Assembly: GCF_036227265.1 (NCBI RefSeq)
Contig: NZ_CP109446.1
Coordinates: forward strand, 3,915,001 to 3,979,000
DNA from: Streptomyces sp. NBC_01476
GTDB taxonomy: Bacteria > Actinomycetota > Actinomycetes > Streptomycetales > Streptomycetaceae
DNA: 64,000 nucleotides
Reading direction: 5' to 3'
The notes under the pieces are model-generated. The model made no database searches and had not been told where the DNA came from. It saw only the letters and a list, made by a program, of their open reading frames with translations. Position numbers and translations under genes: made by a program. The stretch's first letter is position 1; every line of letters starts with the position of its first letter. Below are positions 1-7,954 of the stretch, piece after piece.

Positions 1-623
1 TGCCGCATCGCGCTGGTCACCGCGGCCGTACGGTCAGCCACCCCCAGCTTGCCGAAGGCACGCAGCAGATGCGTCTTCACGGTGGACTCGCCGATGAACA
101 GCCGGCGCCCGATCTCCGCGTTGGTGCACCCCTCCGCCACCAGCCGCAGCACCGCGGTCTCCCGGTCCGAGAGCCGGGGCACCTCCGGCCGGCTCCGCAG
201 CCGGTCCACCAGGCGGGTCGCGATGGACGGCGCGAGCACCGTCTCACCGCGGGCGGCGGCCCTGATCGCGCCGGCGAGTTCGGCGAGGGCCACGTCCTTC
301 AGCAGATAGCCGGCCGCGCCGGCCTCCACCGCCCGCAGGATGTCCCCGTCGGTCTCGTACGTGGTCAGCACGATGATCCGGCAGGGCAGCCCGGCGGCGG
401 TCATCCGCTCGATCGACTCGACCCCGCCGCCGCCCGGCATCCGCAGGTCCATCAGCACGATGTCCGGCGTCAGCGCCGCGCTCAGCGCCTCCGCCTGCGG
501 GCCGCTCGCCGCCTCCCCGACCACCTCCAGGTCCGGCTCCGCCCCCAGCATCGCGGCGAGCCCCTGCCGGACCACGGGGTGGTCGTCGGCGAGCAGGATC
601 CGGATGGTGCCGGCCGGCGGCAT
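1..623 (-). CDS. NarL/LuxR-type response regulator (3' end outside window)
   Basis: DNA-binding response regulator of a two-component pair, cytoplasmic. Read from the ATG at 621-623 the protein opens MPPAGTIRILLADDHPVV; Asp13-Asp14 form the acidic pair and Asp59 in VLMDLRMPG is the likely phospho-acceptor. The C-terminal part shows LSDRETAVLRLVAEG and the recognition helix segment IGESTVKTHLLR of the LuxR fold. The last codons lie beyond base 1. Its ATG overlaps the stop of the histidine kinase gene (TGATG), so the two are coupled, and both follow an ABC exporter. Inference: it controls that exporter in response to a membrane-active compound or stress. Confidence 0.93.
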   Translation of the reverse strand, partial: MPPAGTIRILLADDHPVVRQGLAAMLGAEPDLEVVGEAASGPQAEALSAALTPDIVLMDLRMPGGGGVESIERMTAAGLPCRIIVLTTYETDGDILRAVEAGAAGYLLKDVALAELAGAIRAAARGETVLAPSIATRLVDRLRSRPEVPRLSDRETAVLRLVAEGCTNAEIGRRLFIGESTVKTHLLRAFGKLGVADRTAAVTSAMR

Positions 624-1894
624 CACAGGCCGCCCCCGGTACGGGCGCCGGGGCGGGCCGGCCGCGGATCTCCCGCGCGCTCCACCGGCAGCGTCACCCG
701 TACCGTCGTCCCCTGCCCCGGCACGCTCTCCACCTCCGCGGCACCTCCCAACTCCGCTGCCCGGGCCCGCAGTCCGGGCAGTCCGTAGCCCGCCGCCGCA
801 CCGCCCGGCTCGAAACCGCGGCCCTCGTCCCGCACCGCGAGCACCAGCGCCCCTTCCTCGTAATAAAGCCGGAGGTCCACCGGCGCCCCCGGTCCCGCGT
901 GGCGGCGGGCGTTGGCGAGCGCCTCCTGGCAGGTGCGCAGCGCCACCACCTCCAGCGCCGCGGGCAGCCCCCGTACCGTCCCGGTGACCGCCACCCGCGC
1001 GGCGGCCCCGGTCTGCTCCGCGTGCCGGGCGGCCAGCCGCCGCACCGCGTCCGGCAGCGAGCCGCCGGCCAGATCGGCGGGGGCGCCGCCGGCCACCAGG
1101 GCGCGGGCCTCGGCGAGGTTCTCCCGCGCGGTGCGCGCCATCAGCTCCAGGTGGCGGTGGGCCTGTCCGGGATCACGGTCGACCTGTGATTCCACCGCCT
1201 GGACCAGCATCAGCAGGCTGGTGAAGCCCTGCGCGAGGGTGTCGTGGATCTCCCGGGAGAACCGCTCCCGCTCGGCGAGCGCCCCGCGCTCCGCGGAGAG
1301 CCGGGCGACCTCCTCCCGGCTGGCCCGCAACTCGGCCAGCAGCGCGGCCCGTTCGGCGCTCTGCTCGATGATCCGGATGATCCAGCTGCCGAGCACCATG
1401 GAGAACGCCAGCGTCACCACCGCGAAGACCGAGTTGTAGTAGAGGTCGTGGGCATCCGGCCGCCACACCAGTGCCCAGCCCGCGACCGGTGCGATGTTGA
1501 TGACGGCGACGGCGGTCAGCGCGCCCGGCATCCGCAGCAGCATGAAGCACTGCGGAACGAGCGCGAAGGTCGCCAGCCGGGTCTCGCCGACCAGCACCGC
1601 GGGCGGCAGGAAGAGCACCACCAGACCGGCGACGTAGCCGATCACCGCCCGGTCGGCAGCCCGGTCGGCGGGCCGGTCGGCGACCAGCAGCGGCCGGCCC
1701 ACCCGGACGTACCACGGCACCAGCAGCCCGAAGAGCGCCGCCGCCACCGCCCGGACGTGCGGGCCGGGGCTCTCCGCGGCGAGTGCGAAGAGCACGGTCG
1801 CCACCCACACCACCGCGAAGTAGCAGTCCCAGGAGAGGAATCCGCGCTCCCAGACATGCGGGTCGGCCGGCTCGCCGGCGGCGGCGACCGTCAC
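623..1894 (-). CDS. Sensor histidine kinase, NarL-partner (HisKA_3) type
   Basis: 423-residue membrane histidine kinase that would phosphorylate the downstream response regulator. The first half holds about six hydrophobic segments with little extracellular sequence, as in intramembrane-sensing kinases; then comes a short coiled coil and the HisKA_3 motif FSREIHDTLAQGF with His217, followed by a GHKL ATPase (CQEALANARRHA as N box, DEGRGF as G1, GYGLPGLRARAAELGG as G2). The GTG start at 1894 shares GTGA with the stop of the permease gene, and its stop overlaps the regulator start, so exporter, kinase and regulator form one tightly coupled operon. Confidence 0.9.
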   Translation of the reverse strand: MTVAAAGEPADPHVWERGFLSWDCYFAVVWVATVLFALAAESPGPHVRAVAAALFGLLVPWYVRVGRPLLVADRPADRAADRAVIGYVAGLVVLFLPPAVLVGETRLATFALVPQCFMLLRMPGALTAVAVINIAPVAGWALVWRPDAHDLYYNSVFAVVTLAFSMVLGSWIIRIIEQSAERAALLAELRASREEVARLSAERGALAERERFSREIHDTLAQGFTSLLMLVQAVESQVDRDPGQAHRHLELMARTARENLAEARALVAGGAPADLAGGSLPDAVRRLAARHAEQTGAAARVAVTGTVRGLPAALEVVALRTCQEALANARRHAGPGAPVDLRLYYEEGALVLAVRDEGRGFEPGGAAAGYGLPGLRARAAELGGAAEVESVPGQGTTVRVTLPVERAGDPRPARPGARTGGGL

Positions 1895-2748
1895 CCGTCG
1901 CTCCGGTTCTTCCAGCGGAAGGTCAGCAGGCACAGCACCAATCCTCCGACGCACCAGGCCCCCAGCACCAGGGCGGCCCGCCCGTACTCCCAGCTCCCGG
2001 CCGGCTCCAGCGCTGCCGCCGCCTGCGGCAGGAACACCCCGCGCAGCCCCTGGCACATCCACTTCAGCGGGAAGAACGACCCGACGGTCAGCATCCAGTT
2101 CGGCACGGTGTCGATGAGGATGTACACCCCGGAGATGAACTGCAGCACCAGGAACGGCAGGACGACCACCGAGGTTGCGCTGCGGGACGACTTGGGCACG
2201 CTGCTGATGGCGATGCCCAGCAGCGCGCAGCCGGTGATACCGAGCACGAAGATCCAGCCGAAGGTGAGCCAGCCCGACACGTCCGCCGGCAGGTCGAGGC
2301 CGTAGACGGCGGTGCCGAAGACCAGCAGCAGCGCGGTCTCCAGCACCCCGGTGACCAGCACCAGCCAGATCTTGCCCAGGAAGTACGCGGCCGGCGGCAT
2401 CGGGGTGCCGCGCAGCCTGCGCAGCATCTTCTCGTCGCGTTCCACGGCGATCGAGATGCCCAGCGACTGGAAGCTGGTCGACATGATGCCGGCCGCGATC
2501 ATCGAGGCCACGTAGTACTGCGACGCGGTGGCACCGGTCCCCGCCATGTCGTCGCCGAAGATCGAGGCGAAGAGGAAGAGGAAGACGATCGGGAAGGCGA
2601 AGGTGAAGACGACCTGCTCGCGCCGGCGGAAGAAGAGCCTGACCTCCAAGGCCCCCCGCAGCAGGCCGAGTCGCCAGGCGCCGGGGAGCCGCGGGGCGGC
2701 GGCGCCGGTCTGCCGCGCGACGGCCGCGGCGCTGTCGGTGGTGGTCAT
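1891..2748 (-). CDS. ABC-2 type transporter permease
   Basis: Membrane subunit of a drug/lipid-type ABC exporter (DrrB-like ABC-2 family). The protein has about six membrane segments, starting with VVFTFAFPIVFLFLFASIF after a cytoplasmic N-terminus, and the family's conserved central region RRLRGTPMPPAAYFLGK. About 285 residues is the normal size. Start could be the GTG at 2751 or the next codon, ATG at 2748; the ATG overlaps the ATPase stop as TGATG and is preferred. It would pair with the ATPase encoded immediately upstream. Substrate unknown. Confidence 0.9.
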   Translation of the reverse strand: MTTTDSAAAVARQTGAAAPRLPGAWRLGLLRGALEVRLFFRRREQVVFTFAFPIVFLFLFASIFGDDMAGTGATASQYYVASMIAAGIMSTSFQSLGISIAVERDEKMLRRLRGTPMPPAAYFLGKIWLVLVTGVLETALLLVFGTAVYGLDLPADVSGWLTFGWIFVLGITGCALLGIAISSVPKSSRSATSVVVLPFLVLQFISGVYILIDTVPNWMLTVGSFFPLKWMCQGLRGVFLPQAAAALEPAGSWEYGRAALVLGAWCVGGLVLCLLTFRWKNRSDG

Positions 2749-3599
2749 CACGGGTTCTCCTGTCCGATGAGCCGCAGGTAGACGTCCTCAAGGGTGGGGC
2801 GGGTGATCCGCAGGTCCGGGATCTCCCCGGCGAAGCGGCGGCTCAGCTCGGCGACCGCCTCGGTGGGGGTGCCGGTCTCCCGCGTCCGCGCGGTGCCGTC
2901 CGGCTCTGTCCAGTGCACGGTGGCCCGGGCTCCGGACCGGCCGGCCAGGGTGGCCGCCTCGCCGAGGGCGCGGACCCTGCCGCCGGCGATCACCGCGAGG
3001 CGGTCGGTGAGGGCCTCGGCCTCTTCCAGGTAGTGCGTGGTGAGCACGATCGTCGTGCCCTCGGCGGCCAGTTCGCGGATCAGACCCCAGAACTGGCGCC
3101 GCGCCGCCGGGTCGAAGCCGGTCGTGGGCTCGTCGAGCAGCAGCAGTTCGGGGCGGCCGATCACCCCCAACGCCACGTCCAGGCGCCGTCGTTGCCCGCC
3201 GGACAGGGCCTTCGTCCGGCTGCCCGCCTTCGCTTCGAGGCCCACCAGCGCGATCACCTCGTCCGGGTCGCGGGGCCGCGGGTAGTAGCGCGCGAAGTGC
3301 CGTACGGTCTCGGCGACCGTCGACTCCGTCGCCGTGGACTCGTCCTGCCAGACGATCCCGATCCTCGCCTGCCAGTGGCGTCCGGCGCGGCCGGGGTCCT
3401 CCCCCAGCACGGTGATCTCACCGCCGTCCCGGTCCCGGTACCCCTGCAGGATCTCCACCGTCGTGCTCTTGCCGGCCCCGTTGGGCCCGAGGATCCCGAA
3501 CACCTCCCCGCGCCGGATGTCCAGATCCACCCCGTCCACCGCGGTGACCTCGCCGTACCGCTTGCGAAGCCCCCGTACCCGCACCGCGTATTCCGTCAT
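2748..3599 (-). CDS. ABC transporter ATP-binding subunit (DrrA-like)
   Basis: 283-residue ATPase powering the adjacent ABC-2 permease. Walker A GPNGAGKST at residues 38-46, signature LSGGQ at 132-136, Walker B ELLLLDEPTTGFD near 151-163 and the switch histidine in VLTTHYLEE are all intact. The C-terminal extension ending TLEDVYLRLIG is typical of daunorubicin/multidrug exporters. ATG at 3599 is chosen because the domain begins right there (MTEYAVRVRGLRKRYG); an in-frame start 21 codons upstream would add a non-homologous stretch. First gene of the four-gene operon; the 226-bp gap to the divergent kinase gene must hold its promoter. Confidence 0.93.
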   Translation of the reverse strand: MTEYAVRVRGLRKRYGEVTAVDGVDLDIRRGEVFGILGPNGAGKSTTVEILQGYRDRDGGEITVLGEDPGRAGRHWQARIGIVWQDESTATESTVAETVRHFARYYPRPRDPDEVIALVGLEAKAGSRTKALSGGQRRRLDVALGVIGRPELLLLDEPTTGFDPAARRQFWGLIRELAAEGTTIVLTTHYLEEAEALTDRLAVIAGGRVRALGEAATLAGRSGARATVHWTEPDGTARTRETGTPTEAVAELSRRFAGEIPDLRITRPTLEDVYLRLIGQENP

Positions 3600-3825
3600 A
3601 CGTCCACTCTGGCGGCCGGCCGGGGTCCACCGGATCGACCGGCCGGGTGCACCGCTGTCCACCGGACGGTGGACAGCGCACCGCCCGCGGAGGCGCTACG
3701 GACGGCGGGGCGCGCGCCGGCCGGCGGTCGGAACCGGGCAGCGCGGCGGCGGAAAACCGGTGGCCCCGGGGCCGGCAGGCACGTTGCAATGGACACCCCT
3801 TTCACTCGGCTCCCGGGAGTATCAC

Positions 3826-4803
3826 GTGACCGCCACCGCACCGACCGGGCCCGTCACCGCCGGACCCGATCTCGTACGGCGCCTGCTGGCGGCGCAGTTC
3901 CCGCACTGGGCCGGGCTTCCGGTGGTGGCGGTCGGGACGCCGGGGGTGGACAACATCACCTACCGGCTGGGCGACGCCATGTCGGTGCGGCTGCCGCGCT
4001 TCGCCCGCTGGGAGGGGCAGGTGCCCCGGGAGCAGGAGTGGCTGCCCCGGCTGGGACCGCTGCTGCCGCTCGCCGTGCCCGTCCCGCTGGCGCAGGGTGA
4101 GCCGGGGGAGGGCTACCCCTTCGTCTGGTCGGTCTACCGCTGGCTCGACGGCGACCGTGCCGACCTCGGCGAGCTCACCGACCCCCGGCAGACCGGTGTG
4201 GAACTCGCCCGTTTCCTGCGCGCCCTGCAGTCCGTCGACCCGGCCGGCGGCCCGGCCCCCGGCTGGAGCAACGGCTTCCGCGGCTGCGACCTCGCCGACG
4301 AGCGGGACTCCCCGGTGGTGGCGGGCCGGATGCGCGAGCGGATCGCCGCTCTGGAGGGGCTGACGGACACCGACGCGCTCGCCGCCGTCTGGGCGGACGC
4401 GCTGGCCGCGCCCGTCTGGGACCGGGCTCCGGTGTGGGTGCACGGTGACCCGGCGCCGGGCAATCTGCTCGCCTCCGGCGGGCGCCTGAGCGCCGTCATC
4501 GACTTCGGCACCCTCGCGGTCGGTGACCCGGCGGTGGACCTCATCGCCGCCTGGACCTTCCTGGACGGCGAGGCCCGCGGCGCCTTCCGCGCCGAACTCG
4601 CGGTGGACGGCGCCACCTGGGCCCGTGGCCGCGCCTGGGGTCTGTCCGGCATCCTGCCCCGCCCGGCCGAACTCGGCCCGGACGCCGACCCGGAGCACGC
4701 CGCCCGCGTCCGCCGGCGCCTGGCCGACCTCGTCGCCGACACGGCGGCCGACCGCGCACACGCCCCCCGGACCATGGGCCAGACCAGGGCGTTCGGCAGC
4801 TGA
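3826..4803 (+). CDS. Aminoglycoside phosphotransferase (APH)-family kinase
   Basis: 325-residue protein with the APH/choline-kinase fold, predicted to phosphorylate a small hydroxylated substrate in the cytoplasm. Visible motifs are the nucleotide-binding N-lobe (NITYRLGDAMSVRLPR), the catalytic loop HGDPAPGN beginning at His206 and the metal-binding VIDFG with Asp226. The GTG at 3826 follows CGGGAG and fits the start of the domain. Homologues are often annotated as resistance enzymes, but most chromosomal Streptomyces members have unknown substrates, so resistance is not claimed. It stands alone, divergent from the ABC/two-component operon, and ends before a strong hairpin. Confidence 0.85.
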   Translation: MTATAPTGPVTAGPDLVRRLLAAQFPHWAGLPVVAVGTPGVDNITYRLGDAMSVRLPRFARWEGQVPREQEWLPRLGPLLPLAVPVPLAQGEPGEGYPFVWSVYRWLDGDRADLGELTDPRQTGVELARFLRALQSVDPAGGPAPGWSNGFRGCDLADERDSPVVAGRMRERIAALEGLTDTDALAAVWADALAAPVWDRAPVWVHGDPAPGNLLASGGRLSAVIDFGTLAVGDPAVDLIAAWTFLDGEARGAFRAELAVDGATWARGRAWGLSGILPRPAELGPDADPEHAARVRRRLADLVADTAADRAHAPRTMGQTRAFGS

Positions 4804-4812
4804 AACGCCGAA

Positions 4813-4846
4813 CGGGCCGCCGGCAGGGGGGAAGGCCGGCGGCCCG
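4813..4846 (+). terminator. Rho-independent-type hairpin after the APH gene
   Basis: A perfect 12-bp stem (CGGGCCGCCGGC at 4813-4824 with its complement at 4835-4846) and a 10-base loop lies ten bases after the stop codon. No long T tract follows, as is usual in Streptomyces. Confidence 0.7.
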
Positions 4847-5010
4847 CGATGGGGCAGGTGTCAGTCGGGCAGCGGTCAGCCGTCGCACGGTTCCGCAAAG
4901 CTTCGGAGCGATCGGACCGACCGCTCACACGAGGTCCGCTTCCGGCCCTTCACCCCGAGGGGCGAGCCCCCGGGGCAACCGGCCGGAGGGACGGCGGGGA
5001 GCCGGTGGGC

Positions 5011-5487
5011 TCAGCGGAGGCCACCGAGCGGCAGGCCACCGAGCAGGGCGGAGCCGGGGACGGCACCGGTGACCGTGGAGAACGGACCGTTCTTTGCGAT
5101 GCCGGTGGCCTGGCTGAGCAGGGAGTCGACCGAGGTCTGCCCCCGCAGGTCCTGCGCGGCGCCGCCCACCGTGTTCAGCACGGTGCCGACCTTGGTGCCG
5201 TCGACGACCTGCTGCACCGGCTGCGCCGCGACGACCTGGTCGACACCGCCGCTGACGCTCATCGGCACGGCCGGGGTCGTGGCCACCGCCGGGAGCGCAG
5301 GCGTCGTCGGGAGCGCAGGCGTCGTCGGGAGCGCGGGCGCCACCGGGACCGTCGCCGCCGCCGGGACTGTCGACACCGCGCCGGTGAACGTGTTGTCCGG
5401 GACGGAACTGTCGGCGAACGCGGGGGCGGCCACGCCGACCGCCATCATGGAACCGGCCACAGTCGCTGCAACCTTCGAGTACTTCAC
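5011..5487 (-). CDS. Exported Pro/Ala/Thr-rich protein near chaplins
   Basis: 158-residue predicted secreted protein of unknown function. From GTG at 5487 (preceded by GAAAGGGTGG) it starts VKYSKVAATVAGSMMAVGVAAPAFA, a signal peptide nearly identical in style to that of the short chaplin at 6535-6783. The mature part has a low-complexity stretch with the repeated unit ALPTTP, then a Gly-poor region SVDSLLSQATGIAKNGPFSTVTGAVPG. It lacks the chaplin domain and cysteines. The shared leader and position suggest a developmentally expressed surface protein, which is inference. It sits at the 3' end of a run of surface-protein genes. Confidence 0.75.
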   Translation of the reverse strand: MKYSKVAATVAGSMMAVGVAAPAFADSSVPDNTFTGAVSTVPAAATVPVAPALPTTPALPTTPALPAVATTPAVPMSVSGGVDQVVAAQPVQQVVDGTKVGTVLNTVGGAAQDLRGQTSVDSLLSQATGIAKNGPFSTVTGAVPGSALLGGLPLGGLR

Positions 5488-5704
5488 TGGCCACCCTTTC
5501 AGTAGCTGACGCCGAAGTGCTCGGCGGTCTTTCTGCATTGGTCAACGACCGCGGAGAACAACGGAAACGACGGGTTGACCGGTCGGCGGACAATCACTCG
5601 TAAGTGAGGAGGCGGCGACCCATTTCTCCGATGAGATTCCGGGCCGCCGCCTTTTCCGCACACCGTTGTTCTCCACACCCTTCGCCGTCGTCCGACGGCG
5701 GCGG

Positions 5705-6418
5705 TCACAGGTGCGTGCGCCCCGCGTACGCCGGGCGCACGCCGCGCCGGTAGAGCATCGCGCCGCCGAGCAGGAGCGCCGCACTGGTGACACCGGCCGC
5801 ACCGATCGCCCGGCCGCTGAAACCCGTCTCGGCCAGCTGCGGACTCGTCCGCTGGGCCGGCACGGACACCTCAGGGGCGGGTGCTTCGGGGGCCGGCGGC
5901 AGGTCGTGCGCCCGCGGCGGGCGCGCGTGCGGCGGGGCCGGCGCCGGCGGGGTGCTGACCGGCGGCGCGAGGACGGCGGCGCTCGCGTCGCAGGAATTCC
6001 CGAACGTGGGATTCAGCAGTGCCAGGACGTCCACCGTGTTTCCGCACGCGTTCACCGGTACATGGACCGGAATCTCCGCCGAGTTGCCGGAGAGAACACC
6101 CGGCGACCCGGAGCCGTAACCCGTCGAATAGCTCCCGGAACCCGCCTGCTGCCCGGAATCCCGGCCGGTGCTGTGCGAGATGTTCCCGCAGTCGTTGCCG
6201 GACGCGGGGTTGGCGAGGGCCACGGCGTCCACCGAGTTGCCGCAGACATTCACCGGTACGTCCACCGGTGCCGAGACGCTGTCGCCGGACAACAGCCCGG
6301 GTGAGTTGGACGTGCCGCTCACGGCACCGGTGTCCGCGCTGGCGTACCCTCCGGTCGCGGCGAGAATGCTGCTCGCGGCAGCGACGGTGAGCAGGCTCCG
6401 GCCCAGGATCTGTCGCAT
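5705..6418 (-). CDS. Long chaplin, two chaplin domains and LAETG sorting signal
   Basis: 237-residue cell-wall-anchored chaplin, part of the amphipathic film that lets aerial hyphae and spores leave the aqueous layer. Signal peptide about residues 1-28; chaplin domain 1 about 38-77 (SPGLLSGDSV ... CGNSVDAVALANP ... NDC) and domain 2 about 105-143 (SPGVLSGNS ... CGNTVDVLALLNP ... NSC), each with the two conserved cysteines; a Pro-rich wall-spanning linker; then LAETG at 195-199, a hydrophobic helix and a basic tail, the class E sortase signal used by ChpA-C. ATG at 6418 follows GGAGAAGAAAAG. No sortase gene is in the window. Confidence 0.95.
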   Translation of the reverse strand: MRQILGRSLLTVAAASSILAATGGYASADTGAVSGTSNSPGLLSGDSVSAPVDVPVNVCGNSVDAVALANPASGNDCGNISHSTGRDSGQQAGSGSYSTGYGSGSPGVLSGNSAEIPVHVPVNACGNTVDVLALLNPTFGNSCDASAAVLAPPVSTPPAPAPPHARPPRAHDLPPAPEAPAPEVSVPAQRTSPQLAETGFSGRAIGAAGVTSAALLLGGAMLYRRGVRPAYAGRTHL

Positions 6419-6465
6419 CGGCTTTTCTTCTCCGCACTGTCGGTGAGACGTAACGCGTGAGACGC

Positions 6466-6499
6466 ACCGCCCCGGGCGCTGGACGCACACCGGGGCGGT
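6466..6499 (-). terminator. Hairpin terminator of the short chaplin gene
   Basis: Ten-bp perfect arms ACCGCCCCGG (6466-6475) and CCGGGGCGGT (6490-6499) lie 35 bp past the end of the short chaplin gene and before the long chaplin start, so the two chaplins are probably separate transcripts. Confidence 0.65.
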
Positions 6500-6534
6500 A
6501 CCTGTTCAGGACCTGACGGCCCGACAGGTCTGCG

Positions 6535-6783
6535 TCACTCGCTGCTGAGGCTGGCGTTGGTGCAGCTGTTGCCGAACGCCGGGTTCAGCAGCGCGAGGAT
6601 GTCCACGGTGTTGCCGCAGAGGTTGACCGGCACGTGCACCGGGGCCTGGCCGACGTTGCCGGACAGCAGGCCCGGGGAGTGCGCGGCGATGGCGCCGGCG
6701 TCGGAGTCGGCGAACGCGGGAGCGGCGACGCCCATCGCGAGCAGCGAGCCGGCGGCAACGGCCGCGACCTTCGAGAACTTCAC
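6535..6783 (-). CDS. Short chaplin (ChpH/ChpE-like)
   Basis: 82-residue precursor consisting of a signal peptide (about 1-25, VKFSKVAAVAAGSLLAMGVAAPAFA) and one chaplin domain of about 50 residues (HSPGLLSGNVGQAPVHVPVNLCGNT ... NPAFGNSC), with both conserved cysteines. Short chaplins self-assemble into amyloid-like fibrils at the air-water interface. The GTG at 6783 is preceded by AAAAGGAG with good spacing. It is flanked by the long chaplin downstream and the rodlin upstream, all on the minus strand but each followed by its own hairpin. Confidence 0.95.
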   Translation of the reverse strand: MKFSKVAAVAAGSLLAMGVAAPAFADSDAGAIAAHSPGLLSGNVGQAPVHVPVNLCGNTVDILALLNPAFGNSCTNASLSSE

Positions 6784-7140
6784 GGTTAGCTCCTTTTCGG
6801 TAAGCGGCGTCTGACGCCGCCACGACCTTCGTGGTGGCCCGGGCCACGTATTTCCGTGCCCTGGACGCCGCTACGCCGGGACCAACGACGGCTGATCGCC
6901 GAAGGCAACTCCCCGGCCTTGACTGCTGCGCACTATCCACCCGAATGGCTGCGAACCGGCGGCGTGGCCGGCCGAATCCGCAGGCGGAATTCCGGGCAGG
7001 GCACCGGGAAATCCGGGGGGAAATCCGGCCCCGGCGGAATCCGGCGGCGCCGGCCGCCGGAACCGGCCGGAAATACCGGGTGGCCCCGGCCGTCCGGCGA
7101 ACTGCCGGCGATCGGGGCCACCCAGGGCCGCGCGGGGTGA
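6784..7140. other. Non-coding spacer between rodlin and short chaplin
   Basis: 357 bp without a supportable gene. It holds the rodlin terminator at 7078-7123, a GC-rich stretch with repeated AAATCCGG/GGAATCCGG words around 6985-7045, and, nearest 6784, the presumed promoter and leader of the short chaplin. I could not identify a confident promoter motif. Confidence 0.6.
7078..7123 (-). terminator. Hairpin terminator of the rodlin gene
   Basis: Outer arms GGGTGGCCCC (7078-7087) and GGGGCCACCC (7114-7123) enclose a second small stem CCGGC/GCCGG. It begins 18 bp beyond the rodlin stop. Confidence 0.65.
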
Positions 7141-7551
7141 TCAGCTGTTGCCCGCGCCCTTCGCGGACAGCACCGGGCTGTCGTCCAGGATGTCCGAGAG
7201 GGTCTCGTCGCCCTTGGCCTGGGTGGAGTTCTCCACGCACCGCTGGTTCTGCGGCGAGGAGAGCACGTTGAGGTCCTGGACGGAGACCGGCACGACGCCG
7301 GCCGGCGAACCGGCGTCGGCCTTGGCGGGCAGGCCGGCGCACGGCTTGTCGAGCGAGCCGGAGACCAGCGCGAACGACGGGCTCAGGTAACCGCCGGTGT
7401 ACACGTTGCCGTAGTCCTGCGCGGCGGCGTTGCCACCTGCGGTCGTGGTGCCGCCGGAGTCGCCGATCGCCATCGCCTGCGGGGCGACGGTCGCCGAGAC
7501 TCCCGCGAGCGAGGCCGCGACGGCGGCCGTGGCGAGAAGCTTCTTGATCAT
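7141..7551 (-). CDS. Rodlin (RdlA/RdlB family)
   Basis: 136-residue secreted protein that organises chaplin fibrils into the paired rodlets on aerial hyphae and spores. Signal peptide about 1-28 (MIKKLLATAAVAASLAGVSATVAPQAMA); the mature part carries the family blocks GNVYTGGYLSPSFALVSGSL, VPVSVQDLNVLSSPQNQRC and ENSTQAKGDETLSDILDD, with two cysteines. Length equals that of characterised rodlins. GTG at 7554 and ATG at 7551 are adjacent possible starts; GAAGGA lies 6-9 bp upstream. Only one rodlin gene is seen, whereas several species carry a divergent rdlA/rdlB pair. Confidence 0.95.
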   Translation of the reverse strand: MIKKLLATAAVAASLAGVSATVAPQAMAIGDSGGTTTAGGNAAAQDYGNVYTGGYLSPSFALVSGSLDKPCAGLPAKADAGSPAGVVPVSVQDLNVLSSPQNQRCVENSTQAKGDETLSDILDDSPVLSAKGAGNS

Positions 7552-7601
7552 CACGGTGGGTCCTTCAGGGGAGACGGCCCCCGGGTATCAGAGGCGCGCC
7601 G

Positions 7602-7630
7602 TGACCAACAGCGTCAAGGCCCGTTGGTCA
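7602..7630. promoter_or_regulatory. Inverted repeat upstream of rodlin gene
   Basis: Perfect 8-bp arms TGACCAAC (7602-7609) and GTTGGTCA (7623-7630) with a 13-base spacer, 51 bp upstream of the rodlin start. Spacing suits a dimeric regulator site or a leader stem-loop; identity unknown. Confidence 0.4.
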
Positions 7631-7706
7631 TGATCGTTCACCCGAATGGCGCGTGCGGGTGCAGGCACATCGCGCACGCCCACCGAAAGGGTGATGGCTC
7701 CCTACG

Positions 7707-7729
7707 TGTGTTGACGAGCGGTCAACACA
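7707..7729. promoter_or_regulatory. Inverted repeat between rodlin and EPS operon
   Basis: Perfect 9-bp arms TGTGTTGAC (7707-7715) and GTCAACACA (7721-7729) around a 5-base centre. Operator-like; TTGAC/GTCAA half sites. It could act on either divergent unit. Confidence 0.45.
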
Positions 7730-7954
7730 GCTCATGCGATGGTCATAAGAAATCCGGCCTGGTCAACGGCCCGCGCGCCTCCCGCGATTCACACCGTGAC
7801 GTCTGCGACCGTGCATTCCTGATTCGTAGGAATTACCTGACAGGCATGGGATTCGTTGACTGCACGCAGCCGCTGATCGCCGCCCGATCACGCGGCAGCG
7901 GAACTTGACCGGACTTCGGCTTCTCCGGGTTGCCGAGAGGGAGAACGGCGCGCG

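Larger units (their letters stand above)
7552..7954. other. Divergent intergenic region with two inverted repeats
   Basis: 403 bp between the rodlin (leftward) and the exopolysaccharide operon (rightward), so both promoters should lie here. No credible gene is present. Two perfect inverted repeats (7602-7630 and 7707-7729) are listed separately; the base composition from about 7780 to 7850 is noticeably less GC-rich than the surroundings. Confidence 0.6.

Noticed and set aside
3826..4803. Dedicated antibiotic-resistance gene
   Set aside because: Only the general APH-kinase fold is visible, with no linked aminoglycoside biosynthesis or mobile element, so resistance cannot be claimed.
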